Positions 16,894 through 25,417 of a stretch of DNA of 29,310 bases are shown one piece after another. Each line of letters starts with the position of its first letter. The first letter of the stretch is position 1. This DNA comes from Alphaproteobacteria bacterium (GTDB taxonomy: Bacteria; Pseudomonadota; Alphaproteobacteria; UBA7887). Under the pieces are notes generated by a model. That model made no database searches, was not told the origin of the DNA, and saw nothing but the letters and a program-made list of their open reading frames with translations. Location: NCBI GenBank assembly GCA_028289725.1, contig JANQOH010000282.1, positions 1 to 29,310 on the forward strand, written 5' to 3'. The translations under genes and the position numbers were made by a program.

Positions 16894-17718
16894 TCAGGCG
16901 AATGCGTAAACGACTACGATGTGTAGTAAGACAAGTATCAGCAGCGCGAAGCTGAGGGGCACGTGGACGAACTGCCAGCGTTTCATCATGGATTGGAGTG
17001 CGTAGTGATAATCCAAATCGTCCTTGGCGCGCGTTAGCTCGGCGATCTCACGCAGAATCGCCGTTTCATTATCATTCAGATAGCGCTCGAGGTCGCGCAT
17101 TTCGTCGAGAAGCTGGTGCCGGCTGCGACTGATCTCCAAGACATGCCCCAGATAATTGCGCGGGCCATCAAAAAAGGGACGGAGACGGTCCGTGTAGTAG
17201 TCGGCGATGGTCGTTGATCCGGTCTCCTCAACCGCGCGCAGCGCCAGGGATTCGGCGCGATCCATCAATTGACGGCGAAATTTGGGGATGCGATCGAACA
17301 GGACTTCCTCGCCGCGCCGCGACAGGCGCTCGGGCACCGTGCGGGCCATGATAAAGCCGAGAATGCCGCTGCCGGCGACCAAACCATAGACCGTCGCCAA
17401 CCCGATTTCCATCGGGCCGGTCGGGACTTCGATGCCGACATGCAGCACAAAAAACAACACGCCGAGGAAGCCGAGATAGATGTGAAGCTGCAACCAGCCG
17501 GATGACGAGCCAAGCGGCAAGAAAGGCAAATTGCGCCGCAAATTGTACGCCGCCAGCAATGCGATAATGCTGGCCAAGATCCAGCCGGTGACGAAATTCT
17601 CGTGGGCCAGCGTGGCGGAAAGCGCGGCGTATCCGAGGATTGCCAGCGCCGCCAGCAAACCCGTGGCGAGCAGATTCCGCCGCAGCCGTAGAGTGAAACT
17701 CTTTACCGGTTCACCCAT
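16894..17718 (-). CDS. Dihaem cytochrome b-like integral membrane protein
   Basis: Inner-membrane protein of 274 residues with five predicted helices (about 16-36, 44-60, 76-96, 106-126, 250-271) and a charged helical segment (130-248) between the fourth and fifth. His79 and His93 in helix 3, and His252 and His266 in helix 5, are each 14 apart, the spacing of two stacked b haems held between two helices as in cytochrome b-type quinol oxidoreductases. It is therefore a candidate for moving electrons across the membrane between the ferredoxin subunit and the decahaem cytochrome. Its start overlaps the end of the upstream gene by 16 bp, pointing to translational coupling. No exact family name is recognised. 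Confidence 0.82.
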   Translation of the reverse strand: MGEPVKSFTLRLRRNLLATGLLAALAILGYAALSATLAHENFVTGWILASIIALLAAYNLRRNLPFLPLGSSSGWLQLHIYLGFLGVLFFVLHVGIEVPTGPMEIGLATVYGLVAGSGILGFIMARTVPERLSRRGEEVLFDRIPKFRRQLMDRAESLALRAVEETGSTTIADYYTDRLRPFFDGPRNYLGHVLEISRSRHQLLDEMRDLERYLNDNETAILREIAELTRAKDDLDYHYALQSMMKRWQFVHVPLSFALLILVLLHIVVVYAFA

Positions 17719-19427
17719 TCCGCCAGTCGGTCCAAGTCACGCAGATTGATTCGGATCAGCGCATCATTCGGGCAGGCGCGCTGGCACGCCGGGCCGCCAA
17801 TTTGATCCGCGCACAGGTCGCATTTGGTGGCTTTTTCGAGCGGCGCATTTGTTTGATCGTCCAGGATAAAGCCGCCTGCTTCGTCACGGATGCCGACCAG
17901 CCGAATGTTGCTGTACGGGCATGCACTGGCGCAGGAGCCGCAGCCGATGCAAGTGTCGTCATTGATCACGACCTGCCCGGCTTCGACATTGCGGTGAATG
18001 GCGCCCGTCGGGCAGCCGATCATGCACACCGGGTCGACGCAGTGCATGCAGGCATTGGCGATCATGAAGTGGCCGTATTTCTGGCCGTGACGGACGAACC
18101 GCGGATTATTGTTATGGCTCGCGGCGCAGGCTTTGACACATTCGTCGCATCGCGTGCAGCGATCGGTGTCGATCACCATCGAGGCGGTGCCGTTGATGAA
18201 CCGGTTGTCGACCAAGAACTCCAACATGCCCGGTTCGATTTTACCGGCGATATCGTCGGGCCGCCAAGCCGAACGGGAGCCGGTTCGCGGCGTGATCGGC
18301 GGCGGCAGCCGATCGGCGGGCAGGCCCGGCAGGACATGTTCGACGATCACAGAAGCGGGCACACGAAGCACGTCCACACTGCCCGTCGCGCGCAGGGTGT
18401 GCTGGTAGGTGACCTTATTGTCGTGTTTCCAATTGTGGACGATTTCGCCCAGGCCAAACAGATCGCCCGGTCCGAGGTAACTCACCGTTCGGTGGCCATG
18501 GTCGACACGCTGGCTGACGCGTGCGAAGCCCGACCGCACCATGATCAGGGCATCGGCCAACTGATCCTCGGTGACGATGATCGGCTCGTCTTCCAGGCGT
18601 TCGCTGCCTTGCTTGCCGGCCAGCGCCTTGTAGGTTGTGTGCCAATCGAAATCGCCGTAACTCGCGAACTGCGTGGCGCGCGACACTTCGGCGATCTGAT
18701 CCGGCCCCAATTTGCCGAACAAGGGGGCCTCGCGGAATTGCACCTCCAGACTATGGGCGCGGTAAAGCTGATCGACTTTGTCGCGGAATTTGGCGTCGCG
18801 CCGGCGAATATCGCGCAACCCTTGCCAACGGATCTCGAGCAAAAGAGACGGCGTCTCGGAGAAAATCGTCGCGGTGCGTGGGCTGCGCGAAACGGCGGCG
18901 ATTTCGCCGAACATCTCGCCTTCTTTCATCGGCACGGTGAAATGGTCTTCGACGACGCTTTCCGGATCACGCAACGACAGCCGAAACTCGTCGCCATCGG
19001 CGAGCGTCAGGCGGACCTGCGAGTCGCCGCGGTAGCGACTGACATCACGCACCTCGGGCAAGGTGTCGTTGGACCAAAGCTGGCGTACGGCTTGCCAGAC
19101 GCTGCGCCGCCGCTCCGCTTTGCGGCCGAGCATCTCGGCGGGCAGGCGCGGGCGCAAGATAACGCGCACCGTCCCCTCGAGGATGACGAAGGCCGAATTG
19201 CCGTAGTCCGCCTCGCGCACCACGATGTCGCCAGGCTCGAAACGCCGGATCCGCGTGTCGTTGCGGATAATGTCGCGCAGCGACGCGGTCGCCGGAAAGG
19301 TTTCCGGATCGATCTCGCTCAGCGGCGGTATGCCGAGCGCGCGCTCGATATCCTCTGGCGTTAGGTCCGGACTGAACGGATTATCCCACCGTTCCGGTCT
19401 TTGGAGCTCGACCGTCTGCCGCGCCAT
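17703..19427 (-). CDS. Two cyclic-nucleotide-binding-type domains fused to a four-[4Fe-4S] ferredoxin
   Basis: Cytoplasmic protein of 574 residues with no signal. Residues 50-210 are a CNB domain with a roughly 70-residue insertion; its phosphate-binding cassette FGEIAAVSRSPRTAT keeps Glu175 and Arg184. Residues 235-365 are a second, degenerate CNB domain (FGLGEI, no matching Arg). Residues 418-560 carry 16 Cys in four groups (424/427/430/434, 460/463/468/472, 493/496/499/503, 536/539/548/552), as in the four-cluster subunits NrfC, HybA and DmsB of membrane oxidoreductases. Such subunits pass electrons between a catalytic subunit and a membrane cytochrome b, and the b-type protein follows directly with a 16-bp overlap. 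GGAG precedes the ATG. The fusion suggests that ligand binding controls electron flow; this is inference. Confidence 0.88.
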   Translation of the reverse strand: MARQTVELQRPERWDNPFSPDLTPEDIERALGIPPLSEIDPETFPATASLRDIIRNDTRIRRFEPGDIVVREADYGNSAFVILEGTVRVILRPRLPAEMLGRKAERRRSVWQAVRQLWSNDTLPEVRDVSRYRGDSQVRLTLADGDEFRLSLRDPESVVEDHFTVPMKEGEMFGEIAAVSRSPRTATIFSETPSLLLEIRWQGLRDIRRRDAKFRDKVDQLYRAHSLEVQFREAPLFGKLGPDQIAEVSRATQFASYGDFDWHTTYKALAGKQGSERLEDEPIIVTEDQLADALIMVRSGFARVSQRVDHGHRTVSYLGPGDLFGLGEIVHNWKHDNKVTYQHTLRATGSVDVLRVPASVIVEHVLPGLPADRLPPPITPRTGSRSAWRPDDIAGKIEPGMLEFLVDNRFINGTASMVIDTDRCTRCDECVKACAASHNNNPRFVRHGQKYGHFMIANACMHCVDPVCMIGCPTGAIHRNVEAGQVVINDDTCIGCGSCASACPYSNIRLVGIRDEAGGFILDDQTNAPLEKATKCDLCADQIGGPACQRACPNDALIRINLRDLDRLAEWVNR

Positions 19428-19447
19428 AGACCGCTCCGGACCGCCGC

Positions 19448-20476
19448 CTAGCGGGCCGGCGTGCCCTTAAAGCGGTCGGTGCCGGGGATCATGCTATCGA
19501 CCCCGCCGAGCCCACTGCCGTCATTGTTGGCGACAAAGGCGCGCGCTTGCGACGCGACTTCGTCGGCCGCCGCGTTGAGCGCATCCGCATTGCCGAGCGA
19601 CAATTTCACGCCGCCCGCGACTTCGAGTACCGCGGCAATTTCCGGTGTGGACGCGGAATCGGAGATCTTCTGGATGTTTTGCGCGGCGGCCTTCGCTCGT
19701 CCTGCCATCGCGACCGCATAGTCGCCGCGGACCGTCGCCTTGGCGACCCCGCGCAGCGCGTGCTCAAGATCCAGCATTTGGCCAACCACGGCCATAATGC
19801 GCTTCTGCTCGGCGGTCGCTTCAGGATTTCCTTGGCCGTCGTTGTACCAGACATTGTGGCGCACTTCGCCTTGGGACCACGACACCAGCTCGAACTTGCT
19901 GCCCGGCGGGTGACCGCCTTCGTTCACGAGCTCCTCTTCTGGGACCGTGTGGCACGAGAAGCAGTTGTTCGCCCAATCGTAAATCATCGACGGCTGAATC
20001 ATGCCGGCCTGGCGCGACGCCGCAATGCGTTGTTCGCGATGTGCCGGATCTTCGGTTTCCCGCGTGACCTCTTTGCCGCCATAGTCGCTATGCAGATCGT
20101 TCCATTCCTTGCCGGCGCTGTGGCATGATTCGCACGAAATGCCGGCGACCGCGTCCGGCTCACCGCTGTCGTCGATCATCTGCGTGAAATGGCACTGCAA
20201 ACACAGGCTCTCATTCTTAATCCTGCGGATGCCCATATTGTCCGCAATCTCGCGCGCCTTGTCCTTCCGCGGGAGTTCCTGGAAGGTTGAGTAATGGTGC
20301 GTTCCGCGCCAAACCTCCACTTCGGCTTTATGGCATTCGCCGCATTCGTCAGGACCGATGGTATTGGCCGCGTCCGGCGCGGCGAATCCGGGATGGGCCG
20401 ACAATCCAGCCAAAAACAGTACCCCTAATCCGATTGCGTGAATTTTCACTGAGGTCGAACCAAAGCAATTCGCCAT
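19448..20476 (-). CDS. Periplasmic tetrahaem c-type cytochrome (cytochrome c554-like)
   Basis: Protein of 342 residues with an N-terminal signal (hydrophobic 13-27, GFAAPD) and four CxxCH sites at C45, C92, C115 and C172. HKAEVEVWRGTHHYSTF after the first haem is typical of cytochrome c554-like folds (stated in short: EVWRGTHHYSTF). The second half (about 220-330) has no haem and is Ala-rich and helical, perhaps a docking part. AGGAG lies nine bases before the ATG. It sits 20 bp before the CNB-ferredoxin gene. It is probably a soluble periplasmic carrier between inner and outer membrane components, though an enzymatic role on a small nitrogen or sulphur compound cannot be excluded. Confidence 0.88.
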   Translation of the reverse strand: MANCFGSTSVKIHAIGLGVLFLAGLSAHPGFAAPDAANTIGPDECGECHKAEVEVWRGTHHYSTFQELPRKDKAREIADNMGIRRIKNESLCLQCHFTQMIDDSGEPDAVAGISCESCHSAGKEWNDLHSDYGGKEVTRETEDPAHREQRIAASRQAGMIQPSMIYDWANNCFSCHTVPEEELVNEGGHPPGSKFELVSWSQGEVRHNVWYNDGQGNPEATAEQKRIMAVVGQMLDLEHALRGVAKATVRGDYAVAMAGRAKAAAQNIQKISDSASTPEIAAVLEVAGGVKLSLGNADALNAAADEVASQARAFVANNDGSGLGGVDSMIPGTDRFKGTPAR

Positions 20477-20509
20477 GATCCCGTTCTCCTATGCGGGTTT
20501 TATTATGTC

Positions 20510-20541
20510 GCCGTCCGAGTTCTGACTCCGCCCGGACCGGC
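20510..20541 (-). other. Possible hairpin in the 124-bp intercistronic space
   Basis: GCCGTCCG (20510-20517) pairs with CGGACCGGC (20533-20541) with one bulged base, upstream of the tetrahaem cytochrome start. It could affect mRNA stability or separate the upstream and downstream halves of the operon. No T run follows, so it is not a standard terminator. Confidence 0.3.
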
Positions 20542-20600
20542 AGGCCTCCAAATCCAGCCAGAGCATAGCACAGCTCCCAAACAGGCAAACGGTCCCGCGA

Positions 20601-21869
20601 TCAAGCGTCCAACACCAGGGTCGCCTTGGGAATCGCGATACAGGTGAGGCACGTGCCACTCTCCACCTCAGCGCCCGGTTCGCTCAGATACGTCACCTCG
20701 CCACTTCGGACCGCAGTGATGCAGGTGCCGCAATTGCCGGCGCGGCAGCCGTAATCGATGGCCACATTGTTGCGTTCCGCCAAGTCGAGAATCGTGCCGA
20801 TTTGTGGGGTCCAAGTGAGCGATTTCTTCGATCGCTCGAAGACCACGGAAAGCTCCTTGGGGCCTTCCGACGCGGCGCCGTCCGCGCCTGCAACCACTTG
20901 TTGCACACTCGCGGCGCCGAAGGCTTCGAAATGGACGCGCTCCTCCGGCACGTCCCATTCGCGCAAATCGGCAATGATTTGGCTCATCATCGCCGAAGGC
21001 CCGCAAATGTAGAAATCGAAATTGTTCGATGGCAGCGTTTCGCGCAGAAGGTCGACCGTAACCCGGCCGTGGTGATGGTAGTCGGTCCCTTGCTTTTCGG
21101 TCTCGGGCGGATCGCTATGCGCGATGGTCAGGCGGAAATTCTGGTGCTCTTGGTCCAATGCGCGCAGATGGTCGGCCATGACCTCTTCGCTCTGGTGCCG
21201 GACACCGTAGTACATATGGATTTCTCGGCCGCGGGCTTCTTGGATTGTGGCGTTGACCATGGACAAGAGCGGCGTGAGGCCAATGCCGCCAGCGATCATG
21301 ACGGCGGGTCGGTCTGTGGTGTTGTCGAGGAAGAAGTGCCCTGTCGGCGCCATGACATCGACCAAGTGGCCCGGCGCGACCATGTCGTGAAGGTAGCTTG
21401 AACCGAGCCCGGACGGGGCATCGGGTGCGTCGGGCGGGGCCGGGATTCGCTTCACCGTGATGCGATAGTGCTCCGCGTGCGGCGCGTCCGATACGGAATA
21501 ACAGCGGATCAGCGGCTTGGCGCGGCCGGGAATGTCGAACCGGAAAGTGAGGTACTGGCCTGGCTTGAACGGCGGCAGCGGTCGTTGATTGTGCGGCACC
21601 AGATAGAACGACGCTACGCCGTCCGCCTCGACTTCTTTCTGGGAAACTTCGAACTTGCGATACCCGGTCCAAGTCAGGCTCGCCATTTCGTGGGCGGCCG
21701 CGCGCTGGGCCATGGCAGTTTCGACCTTCTGTGTCAGAAGGTCGATCGACAAGCGGCGGCGTTCTTGTTCATGCGCCATACGACGCGCCGCGCCGACCGC
21801 CATGACCACCGCCTGCGCGGCGACCAATATCACCAACAGTCCGCCGACGGTTTGCGCGAGCAGAATCAT
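20601..21869 (-). CDS. Membrane-anchored FAD/NAD(P)/2Fe-2S oxidoreductase
   Basis: Protein of 422 residues. An N-terminal membrane helix (3-25) is followed by basic residues, placing the rest in the cytoplasm, and then by a helical stalk (30-62). Next are the FAD domain (RCYS at 122-125), the NAD domain (GGIGLTP 194-200; YICGPSAM 287-294) and a C-terminal plant-type ferredoxin (C375, C380, C383, C410). The order FAD-NAD-2Fe-2S is that of Hmp-like and phthalate-type reductases, and the reverse of the haemoglobin partner at 9923. Given its operon it could take electrons from NADH and feed the membrane and periplasmic carriers, or return them to NAD. The acceptor is not known. Confidence 0.9.
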   Translation of the reverse strand: MILLAQTVGGLLVILVAAQAVVMAVGAARRMAHEQERRRLSIDLLTQKVETAMAQRAAAHEMASLTWTGYRKFEVSQKEVEADGVASFYLVPHNQRPLPPFKPGQYLTFRFDIPGRAKPLIRCYSVSDAPHAEHYRITVKRIPAPPDAPDAPSGLGSSYLHDMVAPGHLVDVMAPTGHFFLDNTTDRPAVMIAGGIGLTPLLSMVNATIQEARGREIHMYYGVRHQSEEVMADHLRALDQEHQNFRLTIAHSDPPETEKQGTDYHHHGRVTVDLLRETLPSNNFDFYICGPSAMMSQIIADLREWDVPEERVHFEAFGAASVQQVVAGADGAASEGPKELSVVFERSKKSLTWTPQIGTILDLAERNNVAIDYGCRAGNCGTCITAVRSGEVTYLSEPGAEVESGTCLTCIAIPKATLVLDA

Positions 21870-21934
21870 GCCGCGCCTTTACGCGAAACGCGACCGCGAG
21901 GTCGAATTTGGCTTAGCCAGGAGGCGGGCAAGGC

Positions 21935-23380
21935 TCAGAACCGAACGACGATTTCGGAGCGCGCGCCATATCCCGCGCCTTCGGTTTCCTTATAGGACCC
22001 GTACAGGTCGAATTGCCAATATGCCTGATTGTGAATCTGGATCTGATATCGACCCGACACGGCGAGGGCGTCGGAATCGGTGCCGCCTATATCTTTGCGG
22101 CCGCCAAATTCGAGAACAAATTGCTCGCGGTTGTTGGCGGTGAGAAACCACTGCCGTCCGGCAGCGAAGCCGATCACGTCGTTCGCCCGCGCGCTGAGCG
22201 GTCCGCGATAGCTACCCAATTGCGGCGACGCAAATATGATTCCTGCCCGGGTCAATGGGCCGCCGACAGTGGGATCGCGCGCGGCTTGCGTAAATTCGCC
22301 AAGCGCCGCGAAACCGGTAATGTAGATAATGTCGTCGGTGCCGAGCGGCGTGGTCGACAGGTCCGCGTACAGCATGTAGCCGTCGTCGACCTCGTCGGTC
22401 CCGTTGCTGTTCATCGCTTGCGACATCAGGAAGCGGAAGGACGAGGTGATGAGCCCGAAGCGCTGTACCGAGCTGGCGCCGAAATAGAGGCCGTCCGCGC
22501 CGCTGTTGTCGGAGCCGACATAAACCGCGTCGATCGCCACGGTGCTCATATAAAGATCGGCTTGCGTGAAAAGCCCGAACAACTGCGCATTTTGATCGTG
22601 TTCGCTGTTCGCTCGGCTGATTTCGTTCCATCCGTAGAAGCCGGTGATGCGCGCGTTTGAGCCGCCGGGCATCACCAGCGAATTGCGTACGATACCAATC
22701 CCGTCGACCGTGTCGTTGATCAGAATGTCCTGTTGGAAGGAAAGGGACTGGCGGCCGATCGAGAAACCGTAGTCGAGGGCCAGCGCGTCGGCCTCGTCGA
22801 GCGCCGGAAATAGTTCGCCAAAATCGCCTTCGAAAAACAGCGTTGTTATATTTGCGCCGAAACGACTAAAGCCGCCCCGGTCCTCATCCGGTTCGAACCG
22901 GTAACCGGTAAAGCGCGTGCCGCGCCGGAGCGGGTTGATCCCGAGCAAGATGCGTTCGGTACCGGTAAGTTGCAGATTGGCGAAAAGGTCCAGCGTATTC
23001 GCCCATTCGCTTACACGATCGGCGTCCCCGGTATCCTGGGTCTGTAGGACGGTACGTCCCTGGCCGAAGATCCATAGCGACGGCTGCCAGACAGCGCCGG
23101 TCGGTATTTCGAAGCCGGCGTCGAGATTGCCGGGTTCCAAGAATGGATCACCGAACAGGACCAGGGGCGCCGCCTGCGGTGCCAACGTTTCCTCATCCTG
23201 CAGATATTCAACCGGTTCGTCGGACAACGCGCGGCCATAGATACTGACCGCCGCGTCCGTGTCGGACACTGATATTGAGTTCGCGAGGACGATGCCGGCG
23301 GTGCCTATCGCAACCACCTGGCATCGTCGCATAAGCGATTTCGAGAGGGCGCGGTTGTCCCGCGCGCCGATGGCCTCCAT
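21935..23380 (-). CDS. Outer-membrane beta-barrel protein candidate
   Basis: Protein of 481 residues with no haem sites. A basic-hydrophobic N-terminus (MRRCQVVAIGTAGIVLA) looks like an export signal after a short extension. The body alternates polar and hydrophobic residues with many aromatic residues and Gly/Asn/Asp turns, as in porins, and the last residues SEIVVRF end in Phe, the usual barrel-assembly signal. Start at 23380 chosen because GGGGAG lies six bases upstream; a GTG at 23401 is the alternative. It lies 36 bp after the pentahaem cytochrome gene. Barrels beside multihaem cytochromes form porin-cytochrome conduits (MtrAB, PioAB), but those barrels are larger, so a similar role is only suggested. 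Confidence 0.72.
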   Translation of the reverse strand: MEAIGARDNRALSKSLMRRCQVVAIGTAGIVLANSISVSDTDAAVSIYGRALSDEPVEYLQDEETLAPQAAPLVLFGDPFLEPGNLDAGFEIPTGAVWQPSLWIFGQGRTVLQTQDTGDADRVSEWANTLDLFANLQLTGTERILLGINPLRRGTRFTGYRFEPDEDRGGFSRFGANITTLFFEGDFGELFPALDEADALALDYGFSIGRQSLSFQQDILINDTVDGIGIVRNSLVMPGGSNARITGFYGWNEISRANSEHDQNAQLFGLFTQADLYMSTVAIDAVYVGSDNSGADGLYFGASSVQRFGLITSSFRFLMSQAMNSNGTDEVDDGYMLYADLSTTPLGTDDIIYITGFAALGEFTQAARDPTVGGPLTRAGIIFASPQLGSYRGPLSARANDVIGFAAGRQWFLTANNREQFVLEFGGRKDIGGTDSDALAVSGRYQIQIHNQAYWQFDLYGSYKETEGAGYGARSEIVVRF

Positions 23381-23416
23381 TACCTGCTCCCCAAAGGTCA
23401 CGCCTTGTGCGGGCGC

Positions 23417-25417
23417 TTACTCCGTCACCTCAAACTCGATGACCTTCTTGTTGACCGCCAAGTGCCCATCGACAATGCCGTCGCCGACTTCGCGTGGCGA
23501 CATATTGAAGTCGAAACCGACATCTTGAATGGCGTGAATGAGATTGATCGGAACCATGCCGACCATCACCTCGATCTCCGCCCGGTACGGTCCGTAAACC
23601 AACAGTTCTTCGCCTGGAATCTCGTAATAGGTCGTACGGCTGCCGAGCGGCTCGATACCGCGACGATGAATGCGGGCGCCACGTGGACTGCCGGTCAAGA
23701 TGCTCGATGACGTCGACGGCCGCGTAAACGGCAGTGGATCGTTGGAATAATTGACGCCAAGCACTTGTTCGCGCTCGCCGCCGCGATTCATGCGAACGAC
23801 GAAGAACGATTGCAAGCTAAACAATTGCGGGTCGAGTTCGACATCGCCGCTCAGAACAAGTTGCGAATGAGAGTCTCTCAAGTCGCCGTTCCGGTCCAGG
23901 TCGCCGGACTGGAATATGTCGACATCGTCGCTGTCGTATACGGTCACTCTGAGCCACACCGGCCGCTCGGCAATGAAGCCGGTCGGTACATTGTGCCCGA
24001 AAGTTCCGTTCTTGAATTCGACTTTCAAGCGGATGCCGTCGGCGTCCGCTTTCTCAACCTCAACGTCGCCAATTTGGAAGCCGTTGGACAGAACCTCGCG
24101 CCGCTTTTCGCGCGCCCAGTCGAGCTGTGCGAATTGGTCATTGAGGATTTCGCGCGCATCGTAACGGTCGTCGATTGAGGTCCAACGCGGCGGGAATTCG
24201 TAGTCATCCGGCACATTGTCCTCGAAGGCGTCGGTGCCCCAACCCGCTTCATGATCGAACGTTAACCATTCTTCGAGCGTCGCGAGACGCGCTGCCTCGA
24301 CATTATGCGGGAAGATGCCGGGATGAATGATGGAGTGATCCGGGCCAGCGAAGAAATGGTTGGTGAGTTTTCTAGGTTCGGTGGGCACGCCGCCGACTTC
24401 TGCGGCCGGGCCCGTCTCATAAGGCGAAGGAATGCCTTGAACGGTGCCCATGTGGCAGTCGTGGCAGGTCGCAACCATGCCGTCGTCCGGATTGACCGCC
24501 GCGGGGGACGTCTTGTACTCGCTGAAAGCTTCCTCGAAGCGGAAACCGTTCGGCAGCGTCACATCGTGGCACGTGCCGCAGAACGCCGGCGTGGTGATCT
24601 GAAAGAATTTTTGCGCTTCCGTATGGATTTGACGCCCGCGCGCGTCCGGCTCGGTGACCACCCGGTACACGTCACGGTTATCCAGAACGCGCTGCAGTTC
24701 GTCATTGCCGGTCGGGCCATAAACCGGTGACAGGATCGGTCCCTCGTTGAGCGCCATGCGCCCGCTGATTTTGCCGTAGTTCTGGTTCACCCGATGGCAT
24801 ACGACGCAGGTGATGCCTTCACGCGATGTCGGATGCCGCTCCAAGTTATTGAGCGCGATCGGCTCGCCCATGTTCATGCCGACTTGGTTGTGACAACGAA
24901 TGCAAAAGTCGCCGACCGTGCCACTGGTGCGCTGAAAGGTGAGGCGCTGCATGGCCATGTAAACCGGGCTCAGTTGCGCGTAGGCATGCTGGGAAACGGC
25001 CCATTCTTTGTAATGCTTCGGATGGCACGTTTTGCAAGTGGTGGCGGAGGGATAACGGCTCTCCGCGAACAAGGCCTCATGCGCCAACGCCGACGCAGAA
25101 AGATCGGTTTCCTCTTCGGCATCTTCTCCGGCGGTCCGTTCATTCCCTGTCGGTGCGCCGCCCAGTACGCCGTCATCGGCGCCCGAATCACCGCCGAGCA
25201 AATCGTCGCCGCCGAGCAGATCATCGCCACCCAACAGGTCATCGCCGCCCAAAAGATCATCACCACCAAGCAAGTCTTCTTCGCCGGCGGCGGGTTCGTC
25301 TTGCGCTTGAACGCCGACCGGCACCCAGAGGCCTAATGCGAGGGCGAATGCTATCGGCAGAGCGATCTGCCGGAGCATGGGATTTTTGCCGGTGGTTACG
25401 CTGGGGGTGCGTTTCAT
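23417..25417 (-). CDS. Exported pentahaem c-type cytochrome with LLGGDD repeats
   Basis: Protein of 666 residues and first gene of the operon. A signal peptide (hydrophobic 16-37, GVQAQDEP) is followed by five LLGGDD units (49-78), an acidic linker and five CxxCH sites at C128, C172, C204, C280 and C318 in a cytochrome c554-like arrangement. The C-terminal half (about 445-660) is haem-free and beta-rich, with GHNVPTGF followed by RPVWLRVTVYD, a block seen in many multihaem cytochromes. AAGGGG precedes the ATG at 25417. The protein may sit in the periplasm or, with the barrel encoded next, at the outer membrane. An enzymatic role is possible, as some proteins with this layout are reductases. 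Confidence 0.9.
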   Translation of the reverse strand: MKRTPSVTTGKNPMLRQIALPIAFALALGLWVPVGVQAQDEPAAGEEDLLGGDDLLGGDDLLGGDDLLGGDDLLGGDSGADDGVLGGAPTGNERTAGEDAEEETDLSASALAHEALFAESRYPSATTCKTCHPKHYKEWAVSQHAYAQLSPVYMAMQRLTFQRTSGTVGDFCIRCHNQVGMNMGEPIALNNLERHPTSREGITCVVCHRVNQNYGKISGRMALNEGPILSPVYGPTGNDELQRVLDNRDVYRVVTEPDARGRQIHTEAQKFFQITTPAFCGTCHDVTLPNGFRFEEAFSEYKTSPAAVNPDDGMVATCHDCHMGTVQGIPSPYETGPAAEVGGVPTEPRKLTNHFFAGPDHSIIHPGIFPHNVEAARLATLEEWLTFDHEAGWGTDAFEDNVPDDYEFPPRWTSIDDRYDAREILNDQFAQLDWAREKRREVLSNGFQIGDVEVEKADADGIRLKVEFKNGTFGHNVPTGFIAERPVWLRVTVYDSDDVDIFQSGDLDRNGDLRDSHSQLVLSGDVELDPQLFSLQSFFVVRMNRGGEREQVLGVNYSNDPLPFTRPSTSSSILTGSPRGARIHRRGIEPLGSRTTYYEIPGEELLVYGPYRAEIEVMVGMVPINLIHAIQDVGFDFNMSPREVGDGIVDGHLAVNKKVIEFEVTE
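25184..25273 (-). repeat. Five 18-bp tandem repeats coding LLGGDD
   Basis: Five consecutive 18-bp units near the 5' end of the pentahaem cytochrome gene encode LLGGDD (the last LLGGDS). Synonymous differences between the units show that the protein sequence, not the DNA, is conserved. The composition (Leu pair, Gly pair, Asp pair) is the same as in the longer array of the decahaem cytochrome. Confidence 0.92.

Noticed and set aside
17802..19364. Long open frame of 520 residues on the + strand
   Set aside because: Antisense to the CNB-ferredoxin gene, with no family motif; caused by GC-rich codon use.
14249..25417. Assignment of the operon as MtrCAB or PioABC
   Set aside because: Haem numbers (5, 4, 10), the small barrel, and the CNB-ferredoxin, b-type and flavin subunits do not match those sets.
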